The notes under the pieces: generated by a model
What the model was told of the DNA's origin: nothing
What the model saw: the letters and a program-made list of their open reading frames with translations, nothing else
Databases searched by the model: none
Position numbers and translations under genes: made by a program
Origin: Tuberibacillus calidus DSM 17572
Lineage (GTDB): Bacteria > Bacillota > Bacilli > Bacillales > Sporolactobacillaceae
Assembly (NCBI RefSeq): GCF_000430685.1
Contig: NZ_AUMM01000030.1
Span: 1 to 49,017 of the forward strand
Reading direction: 5' to 3'
Length of the DNA stretch: 49,017 bases
Part shown: positions 1-8,353 of the stretch, in pieces
Layout of the letters: each line of letters begins with the position of its first letter
Position numbering within the stretch: position 1 is the stretch's first letter

Positions 1-405
1 CAAACTTATTGTACAAAATAGAGGCCCTCTTTTCTTGTATTTTACCCTCCTTACGTGACCACCTTTACGAAATCTCTATCCCATTTTTCCGTCACCTTTG
101 ACCTTGTCTGTGCCCGTGTTACGCTTAACGCCACAGTCTCACCGAAAAATTTAGCCTAAGCGGCTCAACGAGTGGCCAGTGTAACACGGGCAATCGATTC
201 TAAGCATCCGTCGGCGGGGCCCCGACCCCTTCCGCCGGACGCCAAGAATCGGGCGATCTGCGGTCAAAGGCAAGCAGCTTCGCTGTGACTCCTCTTTATA
301 CCAAAGAGTCCCATTAATACCTTTCATTTCGCCCATAAAAATTTTACTCTAACGTTTTTTGTTAGGGGTGCAGGAAGGATTCCTTCTCCGTGTTGCGGGA
401 AAAGC
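1..405. other. Left-edge non-coding region upstream of the transposition module
   Basis: I found no convincing gene here; the short frames lack SD sites and family features. The stretch lies before the first gene of the four-gene transposition module and may contain its left end, but I could not find a clear inverted copy of the 24-bp repeats seen on the right side. If the module is complete, its left terminus should lie here or just beyond the window edge. Confidence 0.4.
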
Positions 406-870
406 ATGAGCGTTATAGGGACTAGAAATAGAAAATCTAAAGAAAGTTCTGGAGAGACAAAAGTATATAATATACGGCGATTGCGCTGTGATCATTGTTG
501 CCGGATTCATCATGAATTACCAGATTTCTTAATTCCATATAAAAGGTATGAGGCAGAATGCATTGAGTCGGTTCTTACGAACCCCTCGACACATGCTGTT
601 CCGGCCGATGAATCTACCCTCTATCGTTGGTTTGTATGGTTCAATCATTTTGTCGATTATTGGATTCATTGTCTCAAATCCATTATGCTTCGCACAACAT
701 TGGAAAAGGTCCCTTTGAATTTGACGTCCGCAAATTCAGAGACTGCACTTCTTAGAATAGGACGACTGGTGGGGAATGCCCCCAAATGGCTGGGGAGAAT
801 TGTCCGCCCCATTGTAAATTTTAATTTATGGCTACATACCCGTTCTGCATTCTTGTCCGAAGACAGCTGA
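406..870 (+). CDS. DUF6431 domain protein, first gene of the transposition module
   Basis: A 154-aa protein of the DUF6431 type. Near residues 27-40 it has a zinc-binding-like CDHCCRIHH cluster, followed by a segment rich in Trp and aromatic residues. Proteins of this family sit directly upstream of a D-D-E transposase and an ExeA/TniB-type ATPase in Bacillales elements, and that is the arrangement here: the transposase starts 40 bp downstream. The zinc-like N-terminus suggests nucleic-acid or protein binding, perhaps in target or end recognition; that is inference. The SD is weak (CGGGA about 6 bases before the ATG). Family recognition rests on context and the Cys/His cluster. Confidence 0.7.
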   Translation: MSVIGTRNRKSKESSGETKVYNIRRLRCDHCCRIHHELPDFLIPYKRYEAECIESVLTNPSTHAVPADESTLYRWFVWFNHFVDYWIHCLKSIMLRTTLEKVPLNLTSANSETALLRIGRLVGNAPKWLGRIVRPIVNFNLWLHTRSAFLSEDS

Positions 871-910
871 TTTAAACTCATGATAATCACTTATGTAGAG
901 GAGTGTTATC

Positions 911-2263
911 ATGAGGGATCAAAAAAAGGCGGAAGAAATTGCGGTTCAACGGTTCCAGCTTATTGCCCCTCTTTTGGAGGAAGGCTTGGATGCCGGAAAG
1001 GCAAAAGAATTAAAAACGCAAATATGTAAGATGAGCGGCCTTTCCGAAAGGACCATTCGACGTTACGTTACACAGTACCGTAAGGAAGGTTTTGAAGGAT
1101 TAAAACCAAAAGGCCATTCGGGAAAGGTTAAAAAGGAAGCTATACCTCCGCATTTATTGGAACAGGCCATTCTCCTTCGGAAAGAAGCACCGACAAGAAG
1201 TGTATCGCAAATCATCCAAATTCTTGAATGGGAGGGTTTAGCCCAACCAGGACAGCTTAAACGATCGACTCTCCAAGAAAAGTTAACCGAAAGAGGATAC
1301 AGTTCTCGCCAAATGAGGCTTTACACTCAAACAGGAGTGGCTGCTCGACGATTTCAAAAACGTCACCGTAATCAGCTATGGCAATCTGACATTAAATTTG
1401 GACCTTATTTGCCCATTGGACCAAATGGAATGAAAAAACAGGTTTATTTAGTCGTTATAATCGATGATGCGACGCGTTATATTCTTCATGGGGCCTTCTA
1501 TCCGACCCTTGATTCCAGAATCATCGAGGATGCTTTTCGACATGCCATTCAAAAATATGGCGTGCCTGAAGCCGTTTACTTTGATAATGGAAAACAGTAT
1601 CGGACGAAGTGGATGTCTCGTACTTGTTCCAAATTTGGGACAAGACTCCTTTACGCCAAACCTTATGCCGCTGAGTCTAAAGGAAAGGTTGAACGCTTTA
1701 ATAGAATCGTAGATTCTTTTTTGGGAGAAATAGCCCTCGAAAAGCCTCATTCACTCGATCAGTTAAATGAGCTTTTTCAAGTATGGTTATCAGAGTGTTA
1801 TCAAAATAAACCACACTCAGGTTTGGATAATGTTAGCCCTGAAGCGGCATTCCGAAGTGATACAAAGGCCCTTCGATTTATAGACGCGGAAAAACTCGCT
1901 CACGCTTTCTTACATTGTGAAACAAGAAAAGTGGATAAATCAGGATGTATTAGCTTTATGGATCAAAAATATGAAGTGGGACTTCCCTTTATCGGCCGCA
2001 AAGTGGACGTTGTATATGATCCTTCGGATCTTGAGGAATTAACCATTGAGTATGAGGGTCACCCACCTTGGAAGGCAAAGAAGCTTGTAATCGGGGAAAG
2101 GGCCGGGAGACGCCCCGCATTGCCCACACACCTTCAAGCGCATCAGGCCCATTCTTCAAGACTCCTGAAAGCTGCCACACAAAAATATGAAGAACGAAAA
2201 GTTGAACAAGCTCCGGCTGTCTCTTTCCGTGCTGTTTGGAAGGAGGATGGGGGGAATGTTTGA
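911..2263 (+). CDS. D-D-35-E transposase/integrase (Mu/TnsB/IS481-like)
   Basis: A 450-aa DNA transposase that would cut and join the element ends. Residues 1-70 form a helix-turn-helix region (GLSERTIRRYVTQY around 43-56) and residues 75-150 a second DNA-binding part. The rve-type catalytic core follows, with D160 (QSDIKFG), D225 (YFDNGKQY) and E261 (GKVERFNR); the spacing D225 to E261 is exactly 35 residues. The C-terminal ~100 residues resemble the Mu-type beta-barrel region that contacts the ATPase partner. The ATG has a strong SD (GAGGAG, 7-base spacer). The stop overlaps the ATPase start by 8 bases, so the two are likely translationally coupled. No frameshift or missing catalytic residue is visible, so the enzyme looks intact. 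Confidence 0.9.
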   Translation: MRDQKKAEEIAVQRFQLIAPLLEEGLDAGKAKELKTQICKMSGLSERTIRRYVTQYRKEGFEGLKPKGHSGKVKKEAIPPHLLEQAILLRKEAPTRSVSQIIQILEWEGLAQPGQLKRSTLQEKLTERGYSSRQMRLYTQTGVAARRFQKRHRNQLWQSDIKFGPYLPIGPNGMKKQVYLVVIIDDATRYILHGAFYPTLDSRIIEDAFRHAIQKYGVPEAVYFDNGKQYRTKWMSRTCSKFGTRLLYAKPYAAESKGKVERFNRIVDSFLGEIALEKPHSLDQLNELFQVWLSECYQNKPHSGLDNVSPEAAFRSDTKALRFIDAEKLAHAFLHCETRKVDKSGCISFMDQKYEVGLPFIGRKVDVVYDPSDLEELTIEYEGHPPWKAKKLVIGERAGRRPALPTHLQAHQAHSSRLLKAATQKYEERKVEQAPAVSFRAVWKEDGGNV

Positions 2264-3056
2264 AACCTTTTACGGAATGAAACATACGCCTTTTACCAGG
2301 GATGTCCCTACTGATCAGCTGTATGATTCATTCACGATGCAGGAAGTTTTGGGACGATTAAAGTATACGGCAGAAAGACAATTATTTGCCGTTCTAACTG
2401 GAGATTGCGGTACCGGTAAAACCACCACGATTCGGAAGTTTGCCGACGGTCTGGATCATCGGAAATTTCGGGTGCTTTATCTATCCGATTCAAAGTTAAC
2501 ACCCCGACATTTTTATAAGGGATTGTTAGAACAGTTAGGATCGGAAGCTAAATTTTATAGAGGTGATGCCAAACGGCAACTTCATCGAGAAATTGAGTTA
2601 ATGAAAGGGATTCATGGGATTGAGCCGGTGGTCGTGGTTGATGAATCACATCTACTCGATCGAGAGATGCTGGAAGAAGTGAGGTTCCTCCTCAATTTCA
2701 AGATGGATGCGCAAAGTCCAATGGCTTTAATACTCGTGGGTCAAAGCGAATTATGGGACCGTCTTCGTTTACAATCCTACGCAGCCATACGCCAAAGAAT
2801 TGATATTCAGTTCAAATTAAGCCGTTATGATCGTTCACAAGTCAATGATTATGTTTTACGGCATCTTGAGTATGCCGGAGTTGAACAACACATCTTTTCC
2901 GATGCAGCCTTAGAAGAAATCCATCAGTTTTCAGGAGGCACGCCAAGACTGATTAATAAGGTCTGTACGCATAGCCTGCTTTACGGAGCCCAAAATGGAC
3001 GAAGGATCATTGATGATCATATGATTAAGCATGTCATTGAGGGTGAACTATCATGA
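2256..3056 (+). CDS. TniB/ExeA-like AAA ATPase of the transposition module
   Basis: A 266-aa AAA+ ATPase related to ExeA and to TniB/TnsC/MuB, which select target DNA and activate the partner transposase. Walker A is GDCGTGKTT (residues 49-57) and Walker B is VVVDE (about 126-130), followed by SH. The N-terminus (MFETFYGMKHTPFTRDVP) is typical of ExeA-like proteins. I chose the ATG at 2256 because it follows a strong GGAGGATGGGGGGA site and gives the family N-terminus; the open frame begins 69 bases earlier without an SD. It overlaps the transposase stop and in turn overlaps the next gene by 4 bases. Confidence 0.88.
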   Translation: MFETFYGMKHTPFTRDVPTDQLYDSFTMQEVLGRLKYTAERQLFAVLTGDCGTGKTTTIRKFADGLDHRKFRVLYLSDSKLTPRHFYKGLLEQLGSEAKFYRGDAKRQLHREIELMKGIHGIEPVVVVDESHLLDREMLEEVRFLLNFKMDAQSPMALILVGQSELWDRLRLQSYAAIRQRIDIQFKLSRYDRSQVNDYVLRHLEYAGVEQHIFSDAALEEIHQFSGGTPRLINKVCTHSLLYGAQNGRRIIDDHMIKHVIEGELS

Positions 3057-3292
3057 CCAAACAATGGCGAGACATGGTATATGATAAGTTCCTTGATTGT
3101 TGGATGGTTGTTTTGGATGGTGGTAATAGAGATTATAGAATACGATGTGGCGAAACGTTCAAAATTCACCTTGGAGATGGAAATGAGATATTATGTAGAA
3201 TGGAACTAGGGTTTGACTGGTATATTATTGTTGGTATAAATGATACAAGATTCTATTTAAATCCAAACGAAACCTATCAAGTTAAAATTTAG
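3053..3292 (+). CDS. DUF5348 family small protein
   Basis: A 79-aa protein, rich in beta-strand-forming residues, that matches the DUF5348 type found as the last gene of such modules. Its ATG overlaps the TGA of the ATPase gene (ATGA), so it is coupled to it. It has no signal peptide or membrane segment. The many Asp, Trp and Tyr residues and the alternating hydrophobic pattern suggest a small barrel-like fold, possibly binding nucleic acid; function is unknown. A good terminator follows 13 bases after the stop, marking the end of the transcription unit. Confidence 0.7.
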   Translation: MTKQWRDMVYDKFLDCWMVVLDGGNRDYRIRCGETFKIHLGDGNEILCRMELGFDWYIIVGINDTRFYLNPNETYQVKI

Positions 3293-3304
3293 TATGCGTT
3301 ATAC

Positions 3305-3337
3305 GGGGAAGCTGAGAATAGTGCAGGCTTCCCCTTT
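3305..3337 (+). terminator. Rho-independent terminator of the transposition operon
   Basis: An 8-bp perfect stem (GGGGAAGC / GCTTCCCC) with a 14-base loop, followed by TTT, lies just after the DUF5348 stop. Confidence 0.75.
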
Positions 3338-3354
3338 CTATCGGTCAATAATAT

Positions 3355-3410
3355 CGTCAGATTATGGACAAAAGACTCCGTCAATTTTGGGTCAAAATAA
3401 GGTGTCAGTA
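3355..3410 (+). repeat. 24-bp spaced direct repeats at the right side of the element
   Basis: CGTCA occurs at 3355 and 3379, and TGTCA at 3403, each exactly 24 bases apart. The first two repeats also share GG-CAAAA later in the unit. Multiple sites spaced by about two helical turns are typical of transposase-binding sites at Mu/Tn7-type ends. Confidence 0.5.
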
Positions 3411-3647
3411 ACACCCGATGCTGTCTACACACCTAGGACAACTGTGTAGTTAACATCGTAGACTCTCGCATGATTAAATAAAACCTGTCTCTGTATTTAT
3501 TTAGGAGAGGAGATATACAAAATCTATTATATAAAATATGGTGATAATGTATAAAATTTTATGTAAAACAATTTACTAGAACAAAAGAAAAAAGGTAGGG
3601 TATTCACTGATTGGACCAAAAACCTTAAAGAAAGGAGAATCAAACCT

Positions 3648-3964
3648 ATGTCTAAAAGTATACCGAACCTAGAATGGACAAAAAACTGGAGATGCGATTC
3701 GGCAGTTTGTAAAAAAGGAAAAATTAGAGTTTATCATGCAAGAAGAAATTAAGAGTTTCCTCGAAACTGAACAGCCAATAGAGAAAATGTCTATTAACAT
3801 CGAAACATAGATACACAATATGGTCGTATAGAAGAGCTTTCGATCTCAAGAGACCGAAACGGAGAATTTCAAACACAACTGTTCGCCCCTTACCAACGCC
3901 ACAGCTTCTGGATGGAGAAAATCATCATTAAGATGTATCTAAGTGGCATGAGTACACAAGCTGA
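3648..3964 (+). pseudogene. IS256-family transposase remnant (5' part, frameshifted)
   Basis: An ATG with SD AAAGGAG starts MSKSIPNLEWT, then the frame breaks. Shifted frames continue with IRQFVKKEKLEFIMQEEIKS, then DTQYGRIEEL, then RDRNGEFQTQLFAPYQRHS and IKMYLSGMST. These are the N-terminal ~110 residues of an IS256 (Mutator-type) transposase in order, with at least two frameshifts and an in-frame loss between EIKSFLETEQ and DTQYGRIEEL. The catalytic DDE domain is absent: similarity stops abruptly near 3964, where ISL3-like sequence on the other strand begins. It is non-functional debris from a recombined or deleted insertion sequence. Confidence 0.85.
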
Positions 3965-3969
3965 GGTTT

Positions 3970-4067
3970 TTTTGGTAACTGAATATGTAAATGGTAATCA
4001 CATTAACTTCTTTAGCCTCAGTAATTACTGCCTCTTTTAATCCAGGTAAAATCATGTTAACATTCAT
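3970..4067 (-). pseudogene. ISL3-family transposase remnant (N-terminus only)
   Basis: Reading the minus strand from 4067, MNVNMILPGLKEAVITEAKE is seen after an SD-like GGGG. This resembles the start of ISL3-family transposases (typically MN-N--LPGLK---V). About 32 residues remain before similarity ends at the junction with the IS256 remnant near 3965, so this fragment was cut off by the same rearrangement. It is too short to be functional. Confidence 0.55.
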
Positions 4068-4140
4068 GTACACGCAACCCCTATCTTTAACTTGTTTATG
4101 GACAATTCAAGTTTAAAGGATATAGGAGGTTGCGTGTATG
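4065..4140. repeat. Imperfect 28-bp inverted repeat facing two start codons
   Basis: The left arm (4065-4090) and right arm (4113-4140) are near-perfect reverse complements, separated by about 22 bases. Both arms contain a G-rich SD-like site and an outward-facing ATG: on the minus strand it starts the ISL3 remnant, on the plus strand it opens only 14 codons. This looks like a duplicated and inverted ISL3 5' end. Confidence 0.5.
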
Positions 4141-4199
4141 ATTTTGTCCGAATTCCCCATCATATCCCAACAAATATTATAGAGCAATAAATAAAAAGG

Positions 4200-4247
4200 A
4201 AAGAACCTGAGTCATGTCTCCTATGTTTATAAGGGCTCAGGTTCTTT
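4200..4247 (-). terminator. Terminator downstream of the symporter gene
   Basis: A 12-bp inverted repeat (AAAGAACCTGAG / CTCAGGTTCTTT) with a T-rich tail on the minus strand, 12 bases after the symporter stop. The stem ends in A/T on both sides, so it may work in both directions. Confidence 0.7.
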
Positions 4248-4258
4248 TACAGGTTAAC

Positions 4259-5233
4259 CTAATTTAAGTTTTTCACTTTTTGATCAATAGATTCATCAAT
4301 CTTTTTGTTCCTACTTCTTGGGAATATGAAAACTAATAAAATGACTAAGCTAAAAATTAAAGCCAATACAGTCAGTATTATTAATATGCCCCAGATTTCT
4401 AATTTGGTAATCCCCGCTATAATTAGGATAAATAATAAAGCAAATGTGATAAAGTATGGGATATCTTTTTCGGAATGGAATTGAAAAGCTGTTGTTTTTT
4501 GGGCTTGTGGTTTTGATAAAATGCTACCTAAGACTATTCCAATAATGGAAAATAGGATGCCGATAATAACGGGATCAGTAGAGGTGTGTATAATTTCCGA
4601 TATAATGGTAGAAACTCCTCCCATAACCATACCGGACATAGCACCTATTGAATTTGCGCGTTTCCAATACAATCCACATAGTATGGGAATAAATGTGGCT
4701 CCTGCAAAAATGTGCATGGTAACGAGTAATAAATCCATAATAGAAGGAGTGAAAATAGCTGCAATGGTACTTAACACTCCGATAACCACTAATGTGATTC
4801 GCGTCACCTTCAAAGCAGATTTTTCTTCAATGGCTTGATTGTTTCCTTTTTTATAACGTTCATATAAATCTCTGGAAACATTGATCCCCGCACCTAGCAA
4901 GTTACCACTGACTGTTGACATACACGCGCTTAAAATGCCTGTAACAACAATCATCCCGACAACTGGGTTGACAATTTTTAATGCCATAACAGGAAAAACC
5001 GTTTCCGGATCTTCAAGACCTGGAAGGGATAGCTTGCCAAGTAATCCGACAAGAGCTAAGCCAAATGCAAATAAAACAATAAATAAAGCCATGACGGAAC
5101 TAATTCTTTGGATACTTCTCTCATTTTTTGCAGCATAAACCCTTTGGATTTGTGTTTGAGAAATCGTATTCAATGGCATAAAGGTAATTGCCCAACCAAT
5201 CACCATTAAAAATGTAACGCCTTGTGTATCCAT
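4259..5233 (-). CDS. Sodium:solute symporter (SSS family), N-terminally truncated
   Basis: A 324-aa integral membrane protein carrying the C-terminal two thirds of a sodium:solute symporter. It shows the conserved SQTQIQRVYAAKNERS segment (about residues 25-40) and NLLGAGINVSRDLYERY (about 110-126), followed by about seven more hydrophobic helices. Full-length family members have about 450-500 residues and 12-13 helices, so the first five or so, including part of the sodium site, are missing. Yet the ATG has a strong SD (GGAGGAGG) and lies 19 bases after the HAD gene stop. This suggests an internal deletion that kept the original ribosome site. It is probably inactive as a transporter. Confidence 0.75.
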   Translation of the reverse strand: MDTQGVTFLMVIGWAITFMPLNTISQTQIQRVYAAKNERSIQRISSVMALFIVLFAFGLALVGLLGKLSLPGLEDPETVFPVMALKIVNPVVGMIVVTGILSACMSTVSGNLLGAGINVSRDLYERYKKGNNQAIEEKSALKVTRITLVVIGVLSTIAAIFTPSIMDLLLVTMHIFAGATFIPILCGLYWKRANSIGAMSGMVMGGVSTIISEIIHTSTDPVIIGILFSIIGIVLGSILSKPQAQKTTAFQFHSEKDIPYFITFALLFILIIAGITKLEIWGILIILTVLALIFSLVILLVFIFPRSRNKKIDESIDQKVKNLN

Positions 5234-5252
5234 TAGTTTGTCCTCCTCCGCC

Positions 5253-6050
5253 TTAAGCCTTTTGCTTACTGTTTTTTATAAACACTGACGGAAGCTCCGC
5301 GATGGAGTGGAAAATAAAATCGGGTTTCAGTTCATCAGGAATATCAGTTGGCTTTAAAGGATTGATCCAACCGGTCATCATCCCCGCTTGTTTACCTAGA
5401 CGGATGTCGGTATTCAACCGATCGCCGACAATCATACACTGGTCGGGTGGGACTTTAAAATCAGCAAGGAGCAATTCACCCAACAGCTTCGATGGCTTGC
5501 CGATGACGGTTTCGACTTTTCGTCCTGTTGCCACCTCCAATGCCGCGATAATTGCCCCTGCGTCCACCAATCCGCCATCGGGTGTCGGACAGACTGTGTC
5601 CGGATTTGTCGCGATAAAATGAGCACCTTTTAATAATGCCTTGTAACCCGTTAAGAGTTTGGCGTAGGTTAAGGTCGTATCAAAGCTGACAATAACGGTA
5701 TCCGCATGATCATCATCCGTAATGGGTAATCCTTCTGCCCATAGTTCCTGAAAAAGCTGCTCTTCTCCAATGACATAAAGCTTGCCATATTCTGGGTGGT
5801 CTTTTAAGTATAACGCTGTCAACTGTGCAGATGTGACAATTTCTTCGACTGTCGCCTGAATGCCCATACTGACTAGTTTGTCACTGTAAAATTTTCTGCT
5901 GTGTCTAGGGTTATTCGTGACGAATTTTATTTTTGCTCCAGAATCCCTCACCCATTTAATGGTGTCAGCCGCACCCTCAATCGCTTGATTTCCGATATAC
6001 AGTGTCCCGTCCAAATCGAAGATAAAAGCTGATGGTGTTTTTCCCCACAT
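5253..6050 (-). CDS. HAD-IIA (NagD/AraL-like) sugar phosphatase
   Basis: A 265-aa cytoplasmic phosphatase of the HAD superfamily, subclass IIA. Motif I is FDLDGTLY near residue 10, with the nucleophile Asp and the general acid Asp two residues later. Motif II is FVTNNPRHS, motif III contains IGKPSK, and motif IV is IVGDRLNTDI. A C2-type cap domain lies between motifs II and III (about residues 75-180). NagD-like enzymes hydrolyse sugar phosphates or nucleoside monophosphates; the substrate here is unknown. I chose the ATG at 6050 because TTAGGAGG lies 6 bases upstream and motif I then sits at the usual place; the open frame extends 31 codons further without an SD. The truncated symporter lies directly downstream in the same operon. 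Confidence 0.85.
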   Translation of the reverse strand: MWGKTPSAFIFDLDGTLYIGNQAIEGAADTIKWVRDSGAKIKFVTNNPRHSRKFYSDKLVSMGIQATVEEIVTSAQLTALYLKDHPEYGKLYVIGEEQLFQELWAEGLPITDDDHADTVIVSFDTTLTYAKLLTGYKALLKGAHFIATNPDTVCPTPDGGLVDAGAIIAALEVATGRKVETVIGKPSKLLGELLLADFKVPPDQCMIVGDRLNTDIRLGKQAGMMTGWINPLKPTDIPDELKPDFIFHSIAELPSVFIKNSKQKA

Positions 6051-6126
6051 AATCCTGCCTCCTAAAAAAATAACGATTAAAATATGTATATACGTTCTGG
6101 GATCTTTTTGATTTTTACAAAACAAA

Positions 6127-6175
6127 AAACCATAGACATGCAAGTCATTTATAAAAATGACTGCCGCTATGGTTT
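6127..6175 (-). terminator. Terminator of the lamin-tail protein gene
   Basis: A 9-bp outer stem (AAACCATAG / CTATGGTTT) encloses an AGTCATTT / AAATGACT stem. On the minus strand it is followed by TTTTTTGTTTTG. It lies about 90 bases after the 6268 stop. Confidence 0.7.
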
Positions 6176-6267
6176 CTCGTTTCTCGAACCTTTTATCATG
6201 TTTTTATAATTTTTAGTGTATATAAACACCTTCGAGCCGTCAATGTACAATTTAGATTTCATCAGGA

Positions 6268-8217
6268 TTAATTTGTTTTTCTTTCGCCTTTTATAATATC
6301 CCGATCATCTTTCATAAGGATCTTCATATCTATTTTCAGCATCCGGTTTCTCGGGTAAGTCGTCGTGTAACGATATTTGTTTGCACCGGATTCAAACGAT
6401 ACGTAGAGCTGTTTTTTAACTAACACGGCTCCTTCCGGCATTGGAATAGATACAATACTTTCTCTTGGTTTCGCTGTTTTCCCGTCAAGGAACCAAAGCG
6501 GCACTTCTTTCCCGCCGATGTTCACATATTGATGAGGTTCTTCTTTTAACGGATCATTGTATCGGTACAAAACGGCATCATTAGCCCGTCCGTAGGAAGT
6601 GACTAAGGAAATGCCTTTCTTTTGAACAACGGCTCCTTGAACTTTTCCAATCGTTGATAAGACGTAATCCGGTATTGCCGGCTCTCCGGATTCTCTATTC
6701 CATTGCTCCGGTGTCAGCATATCCGTATTCGCCTTTAGCTTGTAACCGACCATCCACGCATATTGCATTTCACCCAGTCGGTTGAGGAGATGGTGAGAAG
6801 GATCTGTCGGATAACTGTTTGGCTCATAAAATTCCCCGACCCAAAGGATGCTGTAATCATCATCGTACACATCATAGGCAGCCTCCACAGGCACGGGAAT
6901 CCGATTTGTAAATCGGAGCTCATCGTTATTTTGCGCTGTTAGCACATCGCTGAGATTTAAAGTGAACAAGTATTGTTCGGAGGCGATCCACACATGATTA
7001 CGGCTGACGGTAATTCCCCCTGCATGACCAGTGTAGGGTGTGCCGTCCACATTGTACAATAGAATCGATTTCACGAGTTTTTCCGTAGTGGCATCAATAA
7101 TGCACAACGTTCCTGGTCTTCCATCATCTAAATAATTAATGGTCAAAAGCCAATCCTTCGGTTTGTAATAACCTAACCCCTGAGGCGTAAGGTCTTGTGC
7201 TAGCCCGGGGATGACTGGACCGTCCTCGCTGATGTCCCACAAATCATTGTATTTCGGATCTTTATTGTTAGGTGATCTTTCTTCTTGCGTGATGATCTGA
7301 TGCCCTGGCCTTGCTGAGATCGGCGATGATTTTGCCGATTCGTTTCCCGAAATGTCTTCCGCTGCCACTTGCAGGACATAATCTTGATTACCCATAAGTG
7401 AATAAAGTGTAAATTCTTGTTTCGTAGAGGGTACCGAAAACTCGTAAACTCCATTTCTGTAAATATTGTATCTGAATATATCTGGTTCCGGATTCGCATT
7501 CCATGTTAATGTTATTTCACCGTTACCCGCTTCAGCTATCACATTTGTCGGCGTTAGCGGTGCAACATCATCCAGTTTCGGTCGTGGCGGCACTTGATCG
7601 GCAATAACCCATCCTGGTGTTGGAGTTTGATTTCCCGATATCTTCGTCATCGTTTGACCTCCGTCTAGAGGAAAGCGGAATGTCACGGACTTATTGGCAA
7701 ATACATCAGTTCCTGTGTAATTGGCTCTAACGATTTCATTGCCATTTGGGTCAATGATTTTCACCGTTTGGCTACCGCTGTTAACCAACCCACCGATATT
7801 TTCCAATCTTAGAAGCTGGTCCTCATTGACATATTTACTTTTATAGGACGCAAAATAGTAATGGTTAAAGCCTTCCAAAGTCATGGACTGAACGGATTGC
7901 GTTCTAGTCCAAAAAAGTTTCGTACTCCACGGAGCAATCTTCAACGAATTTTCAATTTCCACATTCCAACTTCCTGATTGAACATGGTAGCCTTTAAGAT
8001 CAACTTCTTTATTACTGTTATTATAGATTTCCAGATACTCAAAGGCGTCATAACCATCGTAGTTATCTGTATTCGGCATCAGTTCCGTGATGAGCAACTG
8101 AGGCGCTTGCATGTCATCCACTGCTTTTGATTGAGAGGTATGAAACACAAAAATATTTCCCATGACGAGCAGCAGAGCAACCACATAGATAAAACAAATT
8201 CGATACTTGATACGCAT
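6268..8217 (-). CDS. Secreted protein with lamin-tail (LTD) and fibronectin type III domains
   Basis: A 649-aa exported protein. Residues 1-32 form a Sec signal peptide (KYR charge, a long hydrophobic run, then SQSKA). Residues ~40-205 match a lamin-tail domain: LLITELMPNT, the FEYLEIYN core and the LKGYHVQSG strand. Residues ~218-305 form one FN3 domain (PTNVIAEAGNGEITLTWNA). The remaining ~340 residues are all-beta in character, with GHAGGITVSRNHVWIAS and GAVVQKKGISLVTSYGR repeats that suggest a beta-propeller-like fold. I see no catalytic motif, LPXTG anchor or S-layer domain. LTD domains occur in secreted nucleases and surface-bound enzymes. The ATG follows AAGGAGGAGAAGGA. The gene stands alone, with terminators on both sides. 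Confidence 0.8.
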   Translation of the reverse strand: MRIKYRICFIYVVALLLVMGNIFVFHTSQSKAVDDMQAPQLLITELMPNTDNYDGYDAFEYLEIYNNSNKEVDLKGYHVQSGSWNVEIENSLKIAPWSTKLFWTRTQSVQSMTLEGFNHYYFASYKSKYVNEDQLLRLENIGGLVNSGSQTVKIIDPNGNEIVRANYTGTDVFANKSVTFRFPLDGGQTMTKISGNQTPTPGWVIADQVPPRPKLDDVAPLTPTNVIAEAGNGEITLTWNANPEPDIFRYNIYRNGVYEFSVPSTKQEFTLYSLMGNQDYVLQVAAEDISGNESAKSSPISARPGHQIITQEERSPNNKDPKYNDLWDISEDGPVIPGLAQDLTPQGLGYYKPKDWLLTINYLDDGRPGTLCIIDATTEKLVKSILLYNVDGTPYTGHAGGITVSRNHVWIASEQYLFTLNLSDVLTAQNNDELRFTNRIPVPVEAAYDVYDDDYSILWVGEFYEPNSYPTDPSHHLLNRLGEMQYAWMVGYKLKANTDMLTPEQWNRESGEPAIPDYVLSTIGKVQGAVVQKKGISLVTSYGRANDAVLYRYNDPLKEEPHQYVNIGGKEVPLWFLDGKTAKPRESIVSIPMPEGAVLVKKQLYVSFESGANKYRYTTTYPRNRMLKIDMKILMKDDRDIIKGERKTN

Positions 8218-8294
8218 TCCTTCTCCTCCTTAAAATAATATTTACTCACACTTTCAGAACGTTAACCTTTTCCACAATGCGGGACCTAAATAAA

Positions 8295-8353
8295 AACCCC
8301 ATGACCTCATTTGCACGGCGTGTTAAGCAGTACAAATAAAGGATCATGGGGTT
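8295..8353 (-). terminator. Terminator downstream of the 114-aa orphan gene
   Basis: AACCCCATGACC / GGATCATGGGGTT forms a 12-bp stem with one mismatch. The minus-strand tail is TTTTTATTTA. It separates the orphan gene from the lamin-tail gene. Confidence 0.7.

Larger units (their letters stand above)
406..3426 (+). mobile_element. Mu/Tn7-like transposition module, ends not defined
   Basis: Four co-directional, overlapping or closely spaced genes (DUF6431, D-D-35-E transposase, AAA ATPase, DUF5348) and a terminator form a compact element. Transposase plus AAA ATPase is the hallmark of the Mu/Tn7/Tn5053/IS21 superfamily. All four frames are open, so the element may still be mobile. The right end probably lies in or after the repeated 24-bp sites at 3355-3410. 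The left end was not found. No cargo genes are seen between the module and its right side. Confidence 0.75.
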
